From the NCBI GenBank assembly GCA_963682025.1, contig OY821521.1, positions 102,541,111-102,605,110 of the forward strand: a stretch of 64,000 bases of DNA. Reading direction: 5' to 3'. The DNA is from Cordilura impudica (taxonomy: Eukaryota; Arthropoda; Insecta; Diptera; Scathophagidae). Shown piece by piece: positions 20,573 through 32,714 of this stretch. The translations under genes were made by a program, and so were the position numbers. The notes below the pieces were generated by a model. It was given only the letters and a program-made list of their open reading frames with translations. It was not told the DNA's origin and did not search any database. Numbering within the stretch: the first letter of the stretch is position 1; the number at the start of each line of letters is the position of its first letter.

Positions 20573-22156
20573 AAAACCAAGAACAAATATTCTGTTTGAG
20601 TTGTAACATCTCATTTGCAAGCCATTTTAATTAAGCTGCGTTCACACTATGTGTTTTGCTTGTGTTTTTCTTATTGTTTTAGCACGTGCAATTTGTACAC
20701 ATAGTGTGCACCCTTTCAAAAACTGTTTATGTACAACACATTTGGCAAAACATATGTAAATTTTTCAATTAGAGCAGGTTCTATTTTGGCATGACAACCA
20801 TATTAAAATACAATACTGCTTGTGGCGAAAGAAAAACAGAGTAAATTATAAAGCTAAATATTGAAAGAAAAATAAATTGTTTAATATTAATTAACAATTA
20901 AAAAATATATTACTTTATTTTTAACAATAACTTTTTGTAAATTCACAAATTAAATCAGCTGTTGTTTACATTTAGAGGTTATGTCATACGGAAATACATA
21001 TGTACGTTTGATCGCAAAAATGATGAATTGTATGTAAAACGCCAATTTTGACACACACGCCGAATTACGTATGGATCGTAAAACTGAATTTACATATGGA
21101 AAATACACACCTTTAATTGTGTAAATTTTAAATGCACATCTAACCATATCAAAAAGATGAATTAAACAGAATTGCAAAAATATTTTCTTTATAATATCTG
21201 TATGTTTTTTATATTATTCTTATGTAATTCTCATGATATTTTTATCTTATTTTTTATTTTTACATAATTGAAATTCAAAATGTACAAATTAAAAATAAAT
21301 TTTAAAAAAAGTAGTGTAGGGAAACAAGGGAATTTTTTTTATAAGCGTAGAGATTTCTGAAAAAATCTCCTGGCATCACTAGTACCTATTAAAAAACAAT
21401 GTAAAAATTCACAAGACAACGCGACATAGACTTGCTTTGTTCAAAAGCTTCCATAAGACTGAATGAAATTGTTGCTTACTTTACTCTTTGGTGAGTATTT
21501 TCATTTTTGTTCGGCTGTATACATATAAGAAGCCAATTTGAGTTCGGTTTACTCGTGCTGCTATGCATATGTTTGTGTGTTAACAAAAATATACGATATC
21601 CCAGTCATCATTTCGAAGATTGTTTTAACAAAAATTACCTTACTGTGTCTTCTTCGAGCACTTTTGATGATTAAAAACTGCTTAATCACATGCGCTATTA
21701 GACAAAGACTAGATAATGATTTTTGCTTTCTCTTAGAAAGTGATTTAGAGAAAAATTACATTAAATAAGACTCAAAAATGAGTCGAAACTAATTAGAAAA
21801 GCGGATAAAAAGGACTCTCAAGAGCGGGTAAGGTAATATTTAATCCCAACAAAAGAATATTTTGTGATCAGCAAAAGGGCGCATTTATAACTGTTTTAAT
21901 AGCACATATGAGTCAAAAAGACTCTACATGATCATTTATTGCATAAGATGCTTACTGGGATTTTATTCACTATCTGTAGAAACAGGTTTTTTAAGTAAAA
22001 CAAATCTGCATACAATTTCAATTCTATTTCGTTCACAATGACACGGTCACTTTGTTTACTAGCTACTAGTAAAATAAGAAAATAGTATTATAATACACCG
22101 TAATGATGAATTGTACTTCTCAATTAGTTTATTTTTAATGTGCCATAAGAAGTTCG

Positions 22157-22390
22157 GTTTGTGCTAAGAAAAGCATGAATATATGTTTGCCAGGGCGAAG
22201 CTTCATCATTGCACTATGATTGAGTTGAGCTCGTGTCAAAAATTTTTGGTAGTTGGGAATGGCGTTTGTGTTAAGAAAGGCATAAACGCATGTTTCCCAG
22301 GGCAAGGCTCGGTCATTGCACATTGATTGAGCTGAGCTCCGCGGTTATTCTTAATGTGGATAACTGTTGAAACAAAATTTTGGAAATGGC
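22157..22390. repeat. Nested direct repeat in copy 1
   Basis: Two units start at 22157 and 22264 (GTTTGTGCTAAGAAAAGCAT and GTTTGTGTTAAGAAAGGCAT). The spacing is 107 bp here against 134 bp in copy 2, because 27 bp are missing after GAGTTGAGCTC. Confidence 0.8.
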
Positions 22391-22959
22391 GTTTGCCTCC
22401 GTTCCGACATTAAATAACAAAGTTTAAAAATTTATTGTAATTAACATCTGACAAAAAATAGTATTTTTCTAAACAACAATTTTTTTTACAGGGTAAATAA
22501 ATATTTTATGGCTTACCTACCTACTACTTTTGAAAGCAAGTATGCAGGGTTTATACATATACTAAAAATACAACTCTTAAAACCATACTATTTTTTCAAC
22601 TCTAAAAATTTCAGAATTTTGTAAAAATAAAATAAAATACCGATTTATTTTAATATGCGCTTATTATGGATATACATATACAGAATATATGAATATTATT
22701 TATAATATTTTGATATTGGCAACAGTAGTATGTATCAATTTGTAACATTTTGTGATGTTATAAAAATCGCAGAATATTGATATTGATTTTATATAGTGTC
22801 TTTTATTAATTAATTAACTTAAATATTACACCAAAAAATATTGATATTGATGAATTTTTATCTTATTAACACAACGACCACAAAAACAACATGCACAGCT
22901 ATGACAAAATACAAAATTTAGGAAAACAATATAGGAAAACGTCATATTTTTTTTACCTT

Positions 22960-23456
22960 TTCAGTGATTTCTCGGCACCTATGAAACCTATTGTCATGAT
23001 TTAAAAACAGGAACCTTCTCAAGATGTTAGTGAATCATTCTCACTAAAAACAAGCGCCCTATCTGCCCTATTGAGGGCGTTATCACAAGAACACATATTC
23101 AATTCATATTTTCTCATGACTTTTTAATTCTTCGCTCAATTCTCGGGACCAGATTAACCGATTTGGACGATTTTAAATAGCAAACTTCTCAGGATGTTAG
23201 TGAATCATTTTTTATACCAAGGAGCACCCTAGCTATCCGATTGAAGCCGTCATCGTGATTTCCACAGACGGACAGACGGACAGACGGACAGACGGACAGC
23301 CGGACAGACGGACAGACGGACATCGCTACATCAACTTCGCTTGTTACAAGGATCACAAATATATATATTTTATGGGGTCCAGAATTTTTTTTCTAATTAT
23401 TACAAACGGAATGACAAACTTATATATACCCTCTGCACACTGGAGTGGAGGGTATA
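22960..23456 (+). repeat. Family B DINE-like element, copy 1
   Basis: Two related halves each carry an AGGATGTTAGTGAATCATT-like motif. An expanded GACGGACA microsatellite follows at 23266-23320, then CATCGCTACATCAACTTCGC, and the end TATACCCTCTGCACACTGG, GAGTGGAGGGTATA. Same design as family A but a different sequence. Confidence 0.75.
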
Positions 23457-25203
23457 ACAATATCAAAAAAAGATGCTAAAAGCAACTTTTTATTAATAAA
23501 AGATTCTAAGTTAGCATCTAGCATCTTTTGATAAATTTTGGATGCTAAACGACAAAAAAAGTTGCTACATCTAGCAACTAAAAAGCTAAAACGGCAACAC
23601 TGAAAACCAAGAACAAATATTCTGTTTGAGTTGTAACATCTCATTTGCAAGCCATTTTAATTAAGCTGCGTTCACACTTGTGTTTTGCTTGTGTTTTTCT
23701 TATTGTTTTAGCACGTGCAATTTGTACACATAGTGTGCACCCTTTCAAAAACTGTTTATGTACAACACATTTGGCAAAACATATGTAAATTTTTCAATTA
23801 GAGCAGGTTCTATTTTGGCATGACAACCATATTAAAATACAATACTGCTTGTGGCGAAAGAAAAACAGAGTAAATTATAAAGATAAATATTGAAAGAAAA
23901 ATAAATTGTTTAATATTAATTAACAATTAAAAAATATGTAAAATATATTTCTTTATTTTTAACAATAACTTTTTGTAAATTCACAAATTAAATCAGCTGT
24001 TGTTTACATTTAGAGGTTATGTCATACGGAAATACATATGTACGTTTGATCGCAAAAATGATGAATTGTATGTAAAACGCCAATTTTGACACACACGCCG
24101 AATTACGTATGGATCGTAAAACTGAATTTACATATGGAAAATACACACCTTTAATTGTGTAAATTTTAAATGCACATCTAACCATATCAAAAAGATGAAT
24201 TAAACAGAATTGCAAAAATATTTTCTTTATAATATCTGTATGTTTTTTATATTATTCTTATGTAATTCTCATGATATTTTTATCTTATTTTTTATATTTT
24301 TTATTTTTACATAATTGAAATTCAAAATGTACAAATTAAAAATAAATTTTAAAAAAAGTAGTGTAGGGAAAAAAGGGAATTTTTTTTATAAGCGTAGAGA
24401 TTTCTGAAAAAATCTCCTGGCATCACTAGTACCTATTAAAAAACAATGTAAAAATTCACAAGACAACGCGATATAGACTTGCTTTGTTCAAAAGCTTCCG
24501 TAAGACTGAATGAAATTGTTGCTTACTTTACTCTTTGGTGAGTATTTTCATTTTTGTTCGGCTGTATACATATAAGAAGCCAATTTGAGTTCGGTTTACT
24601 CGTGCTGCTATGCATATGTTTGTGTGTTAACAAAAATATACGATATCCCAGTCATCATTTCGAAGATTGTTTTAACAAAAATTACCTTACTGTGTCTTCT
24701 TCGAGCACTTTTGATGATTAAAAACTGCTTAATCACATGCGCTATTAGACAAAGACTAGATAATGATTTTTGCTTTCTCTTAGAAAGTGATTTAGAGAAA
24801 AATTACATTAAATAAGACTCAAAAATGAGTCGAAACTGATTAGAAAAGCGGATAAAAAGGACTCTCAAGAGCGGGTAAGGTAATATTTAATCCCAACAAA
24901 AGAATATTTTGTGATCAGCAAAAGGGCGCATTTATAACTGTTTTAATAGCACATATGAGTCAAAAAGACTCTACATGATCATTTATTGCATAAAATGCTT
25001 ACTGGGATTTTATTCACTATCTGTAGAAACAGGTTTTTTAAGTAAAACAAATCTGCATACAATTTCAATTCTATTTCGTTCACAATGACACGGTCACTTT
25101 GTTTACTAGCTACTAGTAAAATAAGAAAATAGTATTATAATACACCGTAATGATGAATTGTACTTCTCAATTAGTTTATTTTTAATGTGCCATAAGAAGT
25201 TCG

Positions 25204-25470
25204 GTTTGTGCTAAGAAAAGCGTGAATATATGTTTCCCGGGGCGAAGCTTCATCATTGCACTATGATTGAGTTGAGCTCCGCGGCTATTCATAATGTGAA
25301 TAGCTCGTGTCAAAAATTTTTGGTAGTTGGGAATGGCGTTTGTGTTAAGAAAGGCATAAACGCATGTTTCCCAGGGCAAGGCTCGATCATTGCACATTGA
25401 TTGAGCTGAGCTCCGCGGTTATTCTTAATGTGGATAACTGTTGAAACAAAATTTTGGAAATGGCGTTTGC
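25204..25470. repeat. Nested direct repeat, 134-bp unit, in copy 2
   Basis: Units start at 25204 and 25338 and share CATCATTGCAC / GGTCATTGCAC-like blocks, GAGCTCCGCGG and TATTCxTAATGTGxATA. This is the undeleted form of the repeat at 22157. Confidence 0.82.
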
Positions 25471-26009
25471 CTCCGTTCCGACATTAAATAACAAAGTTTA
25501 AAAATTTATTGTAATTAACATCTGACAAAAAATAGTATTTTTCTAAACAACAATTTTTTTTACAGGGTAAATAAATATTTTATGGCTTACCTACCTACTA
25601 CTTTTGAAAGCAAGTATGCAGGGTTTATACATGTACTAAAAATACAACTCTTAAAACCATACTATTTTTTCAACTCTAAAAATTTCAGAATTTTGTAAAA
25701 ATAAAATACCGATTTATTTTAATATGCGTTTATTATGGATATACATATACAGAATATATGAATATTATTTATAGTATTTTGATATTGGCAACAGTAGTAT
25801 GTATCAATTTGTAACATTTTGTGATGTTATAAAAATCGCAGAATATTGATATTGATTTTATATAGTTTCTTTTATTAATTAATTAACTTAAATATTACAC
25901 CAAAAAATATTGATATTGATGAATTTTTATCTTATTAACACAACGACCACAAAAACAACATGCACAGCTATGACAAAATACAAAATTTAGGAAAACAATA
26001 TAGGAAAAC

Positions 26010-26509
26010 GTCATATTTTTTTTACCTTTTCAGTGATTTCTCGGCACCTATGAAACCTATTGTCATGATTTAAAAACAGGAACCTTCTCAAGATGTTAGT
26101 GAATCATCCTCACTAAAAACAAGCGCCCTATCTGCCCTATTGAGGGCGTTATCACAAGAACACATATTCAAATCATATTTTCTCATGACTTTTTAATTCT
26201 TCGCTCAATTCTCGGGACCAGATTAACCGATTTGGACGATTTTAAATAGCAAACTTCTCAGGATGTTAGTGAATCATTTTTTATACCAAGGAGCACCCTA
26301 GCTATCCGATTGAAGCCGTCATCGTGATTTCCACAGACGGACAGACGGACAGCCGGACAGACGGACAGACGGACATCGCTACATCAACTTCGCTTGTTAT
26401 AAGGATCACAAATATATATATTTTATGGGGTCCAGAATTTTTTTTCTAATTATTACAAACGGAATGACAAACTTATATATACCCTCTGCACACTGGAGTG
26501 GAGGGTATA
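26010..26509 (+). repeat. Family B DINE-like element, copy 2
   Basis: As 22960-23456 but with a shorter GACGGACA microsatellite (26334-26375). Confidence 0.75.
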
Positions 26510-27289
26510 AAAAGAATTTATATTTTGTTGAAGTATGTTTGTGAGTTTTTCTTTGGAGAAGTATTACATCAGTTTTTGTTTGTTTTTTTCTGTGAATAAG
26601 TGAATTTTCTTCTACTACTCTTACTGATTGAATGATTTCACTGATCACACTCTAAATACGTTGAAAACCAGATATAAAGACGACACATTGTATGCCAAGT
26701 GTAGTTACCACAACAATAACAACACAAACAAGCACAATTAACATTGAAACAAACCACAACAAATAAAGTGCAGTGTTTAGTGTTACTCGTTGGCAAGCCC
26801 ATACCTAAGAGGTGAAATCACGTGTTCATACAGAACTTCTTTATATTAACCATACGGAATATATTTGGCTTCGTAAATATTCTAAATTAATGGAAATTAT
26901 AAAGTTTTTTACAATACACACAAGAAATTAAGTAAGAAACAGTCAGTCAATATTATCTTTTTTCGCCAATAAAATGTTTTTCAGAAGTGAAATATTACAA
27001 GTAGACGGAAATAAATTAGAGCATTTCATTTCAAATCCAATATGCTCAGATGAATTTGTGGCATTTGGATATACTCATACAAATATCGATGATATTACAA
27101 ATAAAATTTGTTTCTGAATTAATTTTTTTTTAGTACAGCAAACTTGAGTTTTGAACACCGAAGACATTTCCGAATGTTATGGAATTCATCTTAGATCGTC
27201 CATCATTTTCTTCCTTGTTTCGATTACAGTTTTTATTGAATTTCTTTTACATTTCAAATGAGGAAAATTAAATAATACATGTAAATAAG
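26510..27289. other. Gene-free; possible promoter and 5' UTR-like stretch
   Basis: No coding region. At about 26670 a GATATAAAG box is followed by CA- and ACAA-rich sequence (26700-26765) of the kind common in fly 5' UTRs. I could not connect it to an exon, so this is weak. Confidence 0.25.
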
Positions 27290-27540
27290 TTAGAAAATAA
27301 TAGTCGGTCTAGACCGACTATGCGATAATCTATACCATGCGTTTAAAGAACTGGTCTTAGCTCAAACTAATTGGGTATAGAAAATAAGAATAAACCAAAT
27401 CTGACTGGAATTTTAATTATTTGTTTTGCTGCCGATCTGAAAAAATTTATATGTCAAAAATGGAAAATTATACAGACTACTGATTATTGAATGTAATAAA
27501 CAGATTCAAACCCATTTTGACCGATATCAGTATAATAATC
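27290..27540 (-). repeat. Family A DINE-like fragment
   Basis: Carries ATAGTCGGTCTAGACCGACT, then GATAATCTATACCATGCG, and stops at about 27540 where the retrotransposon relic begins. Confidence 0.75.
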
Positions 27541-27544
27541 TGAT

Positions 27545-28815
27545 ACATTCCCTCACACACTTCCATTACTGTCCTCGATTTCAGAGCTTTGAGAGCAGCA
27601 AGACTGCCCACGAAAATATTAATGGTCATTGGATCCATATCCCGTTCCAGAATTATTTTTGTTGCTATGAGAGTTGCTTGAATCTCAGCCTAAAAAACGC
27701 TACATATGTCAGGGATTCTCTGAGTTACCCGAATGATCGGAGTAGACCTGTATCCTCTTCCATCTTCGAACCGTCGGTATACACTGAGATCGCAGCTCTG
27801 TCTATGACAGAGTTTGCGGCCCACTTTTCCCTTGTCAGTATTTAGATCGTAAAATTACCTCCAAAGTTCATCACCGGTGACATATAATCGGTTTCCCTAT
27901 CAACTTGTGTTTCGCACACTATCCGCAGTGTTGTGCCGTGTACCCTAGAGCTTTTTTCTAGCTTATATTGACTCCCTTAAACGGAGAGCTAGTTTCGCTG
28001 CAGTGCTCTTGATGAAAATATCAATAGGCATGATATTTAGCATTACCTACAGTTTCGCCTGTGGTGGCGATCTAATGGCTCTGGTAGTGCCCAGATTGGC
28101 CAATTTTTGTACCTTCACGAGTCCAGAAAGTCTGCCCCCTACGTTTACAACTACCCACCACACCATATTACCATAGGTCAAAATAGCTCGACCAAGTGAG
28201 TTTAGAGTCCAGAATAACACCCAAATACTTCGCCTCCTTCGACAGTACCAGAGTCTTTCCATCCAGTATTGGAGTATTAAACTCAGGTAACTTCGTCCTA
28301 CTGGTAAATGGAACCAACTCGGTTTTGGTAGGGTTGACCTCCAGACCGTTTTCCCTTGCCCATTTCATGAGTTTACCTAATGCCGATTCCATGAGGTCAC
28401 CGATCGTTGATACAAATCTTCCTCTGACCAGAAGCACAACATCATCAGCATAGGCGACCAATTTGGTGCCCGTTCTGTCGAAAGATTGTAGGATTTTATT
28501 GATCACCAGGTTTCATAAGAGAGGGGATATAACTCCCCCTTGCGAAGTTACCCTCGGCACCACCTTCCCCCTCAACTATTTTCGAGTTTATCACCCTACT
28601 CTTCAGCATGTTGCCCGTCCATAAGATTATCTGTGTATCCGTACCCGCACTACCCAAGGCTTCTAGGATCGATGATATTTTGCAATTATTGAACGCCCCC
28701 TTCCACGTCCAAAAAAGAAGCCAAAACATATAGTCCAGGGCATCCTCCCCTTGGGGTATGCGTGTTGAGCTTTGCAGAAGTTTTCCGGTGTGAGTTTACT
28801 TCTCACATAGATATC
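27545..28815 (-). pseudogene. Non-LTR retrotransposon relic: reverse transcriptase and part of RNase H (LOA/R1/Jockey-like)
   Basis: Read from 28815 downward in several frames. Near 28720-28600 are FWxxxWKGAFNNCKISSILEA (from the usual DIEGAFNN) and MLKSRVINS. Near 28500-28200 are INKILQSFDRTGTKLVAYAD with the catalytic YADD, GDLMESALGKLMKWARENGL, and EAKYLGVILDSKLTW. Then follow AILTYGNMVWW and a thumb-like region. Near 27790-27560 is an RNase H part (VYTDGSK-like, AEIQATLIATK, INIFVGSLAALKALKSRTV). It is broken by several frameshifts, truncated at the 5' side, and lacks the C-terminal tail. It follows a truncated family A repeat directly at 27540. Confidence 0.85.
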
Positions 28816-29084
28816 TACCAATAGGTTTTTTTTTCTCCGTTTTACTACATCGTTTCCTTCACGAGATACCGATTATGACCCCACGTCTTCCGGTTTTCAC
28901 TTTTACTCTAAACAACAACTAACAAATTTTTTTTTCTAATTTTATAAATTCTAAAGCGTTGTGAATCAATTTCATTGAAAAATAATGTAAATCTTTTATA
29001 GGTCAACAAATTTCATTTTAGTTTCACCATATGCATATGACTGTCGAATTTATAAATTCCTATTTATTTTAAAGTAATTTACAA
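28816..29084. other. Gene-free stretch
   Basis: May include a decayed extension of the retrotransposon. Nothing recognised with confidence. Confidence 0.3.
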
Positions 29085-29805
29085 TTTTATATACCCTATA
29101 CCACTCTGTGGTCAGGGTACAACGACTTTGAGCTGATGTTTGTAATTACCAAAATTATTTAAAGTAGACCCTTTATTACACCGATCGATTCAGAATCACT
29201 TTCCGAGTCGACTTAGCGATGTCCGTCCGTCCATCCGTCCATTCGTCTGTGTGTCCATGTAAACCTTGTAATCAAACTAGTGGTCGCAACTATGGACATA
29301 TGTTGATGAAATTTGATATGTAAGCTTCTGTCAGACCTAGTCCCAATACAAATTACCCGTATGAGATCGACTGGCATAATATCAAAATTATCATATAGAT
29401 CTCGATCGAATTGAGTTTGTGTTTGTTTATTACATCCATTTATTAGTAGTGTAAAAATAAACCTTATAGGACAATTGTTGGTCATAGCTCACCTATGAAG
29501 CTAATTCCCGATCTTCACTTAAATATATCAAAAAACCAAAATATTGCACAGATGTTTCTCAAATTTGGTTTGTACATTTTTCTGCAAAAAAGAAGTGACC
29601 TCCAGATATGGTTAGGATCGGTCCTTTTTTCGACCTAGTCCCCATATAAATATAGCAACCGATATGAACTTTGTCATATCAAACTTGTTTTATGCTTGTT
29701 TTCTATACCTAAATAGTTAGACCAAGCAGATTGGGCTTTTGAACGCATGGTATAGGGTATCATATAGTCGGTCTAGGTCGTTTATAATTTTCATATTTGT
29801 TTTTT
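29085..29805 (+). repeat. Family A DINE-like element
   Basis: TATACCCTATACCACTCTGTG, a CCGTCC microsatellite at 29221-29245, and a decayed end TAGTCGGTCTAGGTCGTTTA then TTCATATTTG. Confidence 0.85.
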
Positions 29806-31909
29806 TAAACTTTTCCCTAAAAAATCATAATTTTTTTATCATAGCTACAAAAATTGTTTCTATAATGAACATAGTGAATTTTTCCGGCAGTTAAGAAATT
29901 GGATAGAAAAAGTTATAGAATCAGTTTTAGTTGATTATCGACATCGCTGTTTCACATTAAACAATTGTGGGGACCGAATTTGTAGCCATCCAATGATGTT
30001 AACAACCGAATTTGTAGTTAATTAGGATCACAATTCACAGATAATACTTCAACGCAATAGAAAATGGTTATCTTGTATAAAATTTCTGTTGATACGATCA
30101 AAAATTCAGTTTGTAAATTTTAGAACAATTCGGTTGTTAAATTATTTTCTGTGTGTAAAGATTTATTTAATAAAAAAAACTAAATTTTATCACTTATAAC
30201 AATATTCATTATAAAATAAAATTACGTCCCTGAATTTTCTTGTTGTTGATGTTATTTTCCAAGTATCTCCAGAACAAAAACTACATATTTCTAAAGAATC
30301 TGCGCTAAAAAATGTAAGTATATAAGTATTGTAATAATATGAGAATAAAGGAAAAAGATGATGAAGAAGACGTAAATCGCTGTTAAAAAAGCGAAATATC
30401 AAAAGAAAAAAAAACACAAGAAAAATGTATAAACACGCACGCTTATTTTATATTAAAGTTACTTTCCAATGTTGTTGATCTCTATGTAAAGATATATATA
30501 ATATAAAAACTTTATCAGACCACCACATCCAGTATGTACAAGAACGATAATATACAAAAAAAAAAAAAAAAAAAAAAAAACAGCAGCATCAGCTAAAATC
30601 TGAAACATCAGAGAATCACAACATCAACTTCATCAACCAAAAATAAACTCCATCCTTCAAACGTTCAACGACAATGATCGTGCGTTTGTGTGTACATATT
30701 TGCCACAGATGCCTCCATCCCAGGCATCATCCAGTCAAACAAACAGCGAGCCATTTTTTCGTCTGTATCTTCATACACAGTCGTCGTGATGCAATGTAAT
30801 ATGTTTCATACACGTTGCTCTTACACATGAGTGTTTACGTGATGTGATGTGACAGTGTAAAGAATGAAATTATGTTAACTTAAATGTCTGATGATAAGTA
30901 ACATACTCGTACCTACACATAGAGAGGTAGACAAACCGATGGACATACAGACAAACAACCAGCCATACATATATACATGGAGTCAAACAAGTTTAAACAT
31001 GTTTCATCTTTTGATTTATTTGTATTTTAATAATAAAATCGGTTCAGATTATCTATGTTATAAACAAGTATTTATTCAATTATGTAAGTACTACTTGTAC
31101 AAAATGCTTGATAACAATTCTATAAAATTAATTTTTAAATGTTTGAAAGTCAATGTTGTTATAATATTTGAAAAACTTACTGAGAGAGATCTTAAAAGAG
31201 AGCATGTATCTGCCTATCAGACAAAAACAATGTTCAAAAATATCTTTTAAATAAATAATACATTTGCTTTAAGTTACTTGGTTTAATTCACTCAATATGT
31301 TGTTGCGTATTGTTTCTAATTGAGAACTAGCGTACATTACAATTTAAATTTACAATTTGGCTACTTCCGTACATACGAGTACATATAATTTAAGGAACAA
31401 ATAACACCTTGTTGTCAGTAAATTATCATATATGTTTTTCACAGGTCGTTACAATGATGTATTTGCTCCATCTTTAGAAATTTACTTTATCAAGTGTACC
31501 CATATGTCCGTGCAAATGGTCAGTTAGAAAAATCGAAGAACTAAATTTCCACTTTTGTGGGGAAATATTTTTTTTAATAGAACAACATGGCACCTTGCTA
31601 ATTCTAAGGCGGCATCAGTTCACGACAGCGTTTTCATGTAAGATATTGGTATCGTGGAAAATAGAAATTCTTCTGAATATATTTATGTTAAAAACTTTGT
31701 TTTAAAAAAATTAAAAAATATTTTAAAGATTAAATAAATGCATTGCTATAACTCGAGTAAGATCGAAACAAGATTTAATAAAATATAAAAAAATATATGG
31801 TTTGCAAAGAATTTTATTTTTAAGCGCTATTGATTAAATCATTCAGTGCATACATTAAATATTAATATAATTGCAATAAGAAAATTATACATTTGCCAAA
31901 TTAATTGTA
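29806..31909. other. Gene-free 2.1 kb
   Basis: No supported gene. It contains two copies of ACCGAATTTGTAG (about 29975 and 30008), an A-run of 25 at 30556-30580 followed by CAGCAGCATCAGC and a CA-rich UTR-like stretch, and a 119-residue open frame at 30891-31250 with no family resemblance. Confidence 0.4.
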
Positions 31910-32320
31910 AACAAGGGTACTTTGTTTAAAAAGGATTCTTTTAAGAAACTGACTTTTTAAAAGAGAGTATTTTTTAAGAAAAGGTTGATTTTTTTGAACC
32001 AAGGTGCTTTTTAAAAAAATACAACTTTTTTAAGAAAAGGTGCATTTAAAAAATATGCTAATTTAAATATGGCAATTTAAAAAAAAAATACTTTTAAAAA
32101 AAGGTACTTCTTCAAAATATGGTACTTTTTTAAAAAGGGTACTTTTTTAAAAAGGGTACTTTTTATAAAAATTTGTACTTTTTATTAAAATGGGTATTTT
32201 TATAAAAATACTTTTATAAAAAGAGAGTATATAGAAAAAGAGTGATATATTAAAAATGGTACTTTTTTAAACAAGGTACTCTTTTTAAACGAAGGGTTGT
32301 TTTTGAAGAAAGGGAACTTA
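31910..32320. repeat. Degenerate minisatellite, unit about GGTACTTTTTTAAAAA
   Basis: At least a dozen variants of (A)GGTACTTTTTTAAAAA lie end to end, with a period of about 16-25 bp. The tightest run is at 32120-32185. The unit is nearly self-complementary in its T6/A5 part. Confidence 0.75.
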
Positions 32321-32399
32321 TTAAAAAATGACTATGATTACAGCAATAAGAAATATTACAACAGATGCGTACACTTAAGAAAAACAACAAACACATTGA

Positions 32400-32645
32400 A
32401 CCTTTTTATTTATTGAAGAATTTTTCACATTTTCATTCATGTCTCGTGACCCTATGAACCGCTTTTGATGATTTTTAAAGGAACTCCTTTGGGATGTTAC
32501 TAAACGATTTCGTTTATAAATGTGTAGTCTAGTTTAGTGAGTGAGAATGTGATCGTGATTTCCACAGACAGATGTACGACGGTTATCGCTAAATCAACTT
32601 CCCTTGTTATAAGGATCAAAAAAATATATATTCAGAAAATGTTTC
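32400..32645 (+). repeat. Family B DINE-like fragment
   Basis: TGTCTCGTGACCCTATGAAC, GGGATGTTACTAAACGATTT, GTGATCGTGATTTCCACAGA and ATCGCTAAATCAACTTCCCT match the right half of the copies at 22960 and 26010. The microsatellite is almost absent. Confidence 0.65.
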
Positions 32646-32714
32646 GACGACTAGATTACTAGTTCAAGTCAATAAATTAATGTTAATTTTTAAATCAATT
32701 ACTTGAATTTTATG

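Larger units (their letters stand above)
20427..23456 (+). repeat. Tandem segmental duplication, copy 1
   Basis: About 3.03 kb repeated head-to-tail as 23457-26509. The left breakpoint lies inside the hAT right half and the right breakpoint at the GGAGGGTATA end of a family B repeat. Copies are nearly identical; differences include a 27-bp deletion here near 22228, small indels, and microsatellite length. Inside are an inverted ACACTATGTG / CACATAGTGT pair near 20644 and 20697, AT-rich filler, a nested tandem repeat at 22157 and family B at the end. No convincing gene. Confidence 0.95.
23457..26509 (+). repeat. Tandem segmental duplication, copy 2
   Basis: About 3.05 kb, starting ACAATATCAAAAAAAGATGC as at 20427 and ending GGAGGGTATA. 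It begins with the right end of the hAT element (23457-23602, including GGCAACACTG and the AAAACCAA flank) but has no left hAT end. Confidence 0.95.

Noticed and set aside
20950..25397. Paired small open frames present in both copies of the duplication (20950/23988, 21538/24585, 22135/25182)
   Set aside because: They match because the DNA is duplicated. The 22135/25182 pair differs by the in-frame 27-bp deletion, and none shows a domain. The duplication is too recent for conservation to be evidence.
30556..30580. A25 run as a retroposon tail
   Set aside because: No coding relic upstream and no target duplication could be seen.
30891..31250. 119-residue open frame
   Set aside because: No domain, signal or family resemblance. 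AT-rich composition bias makes such frames likely by chance.
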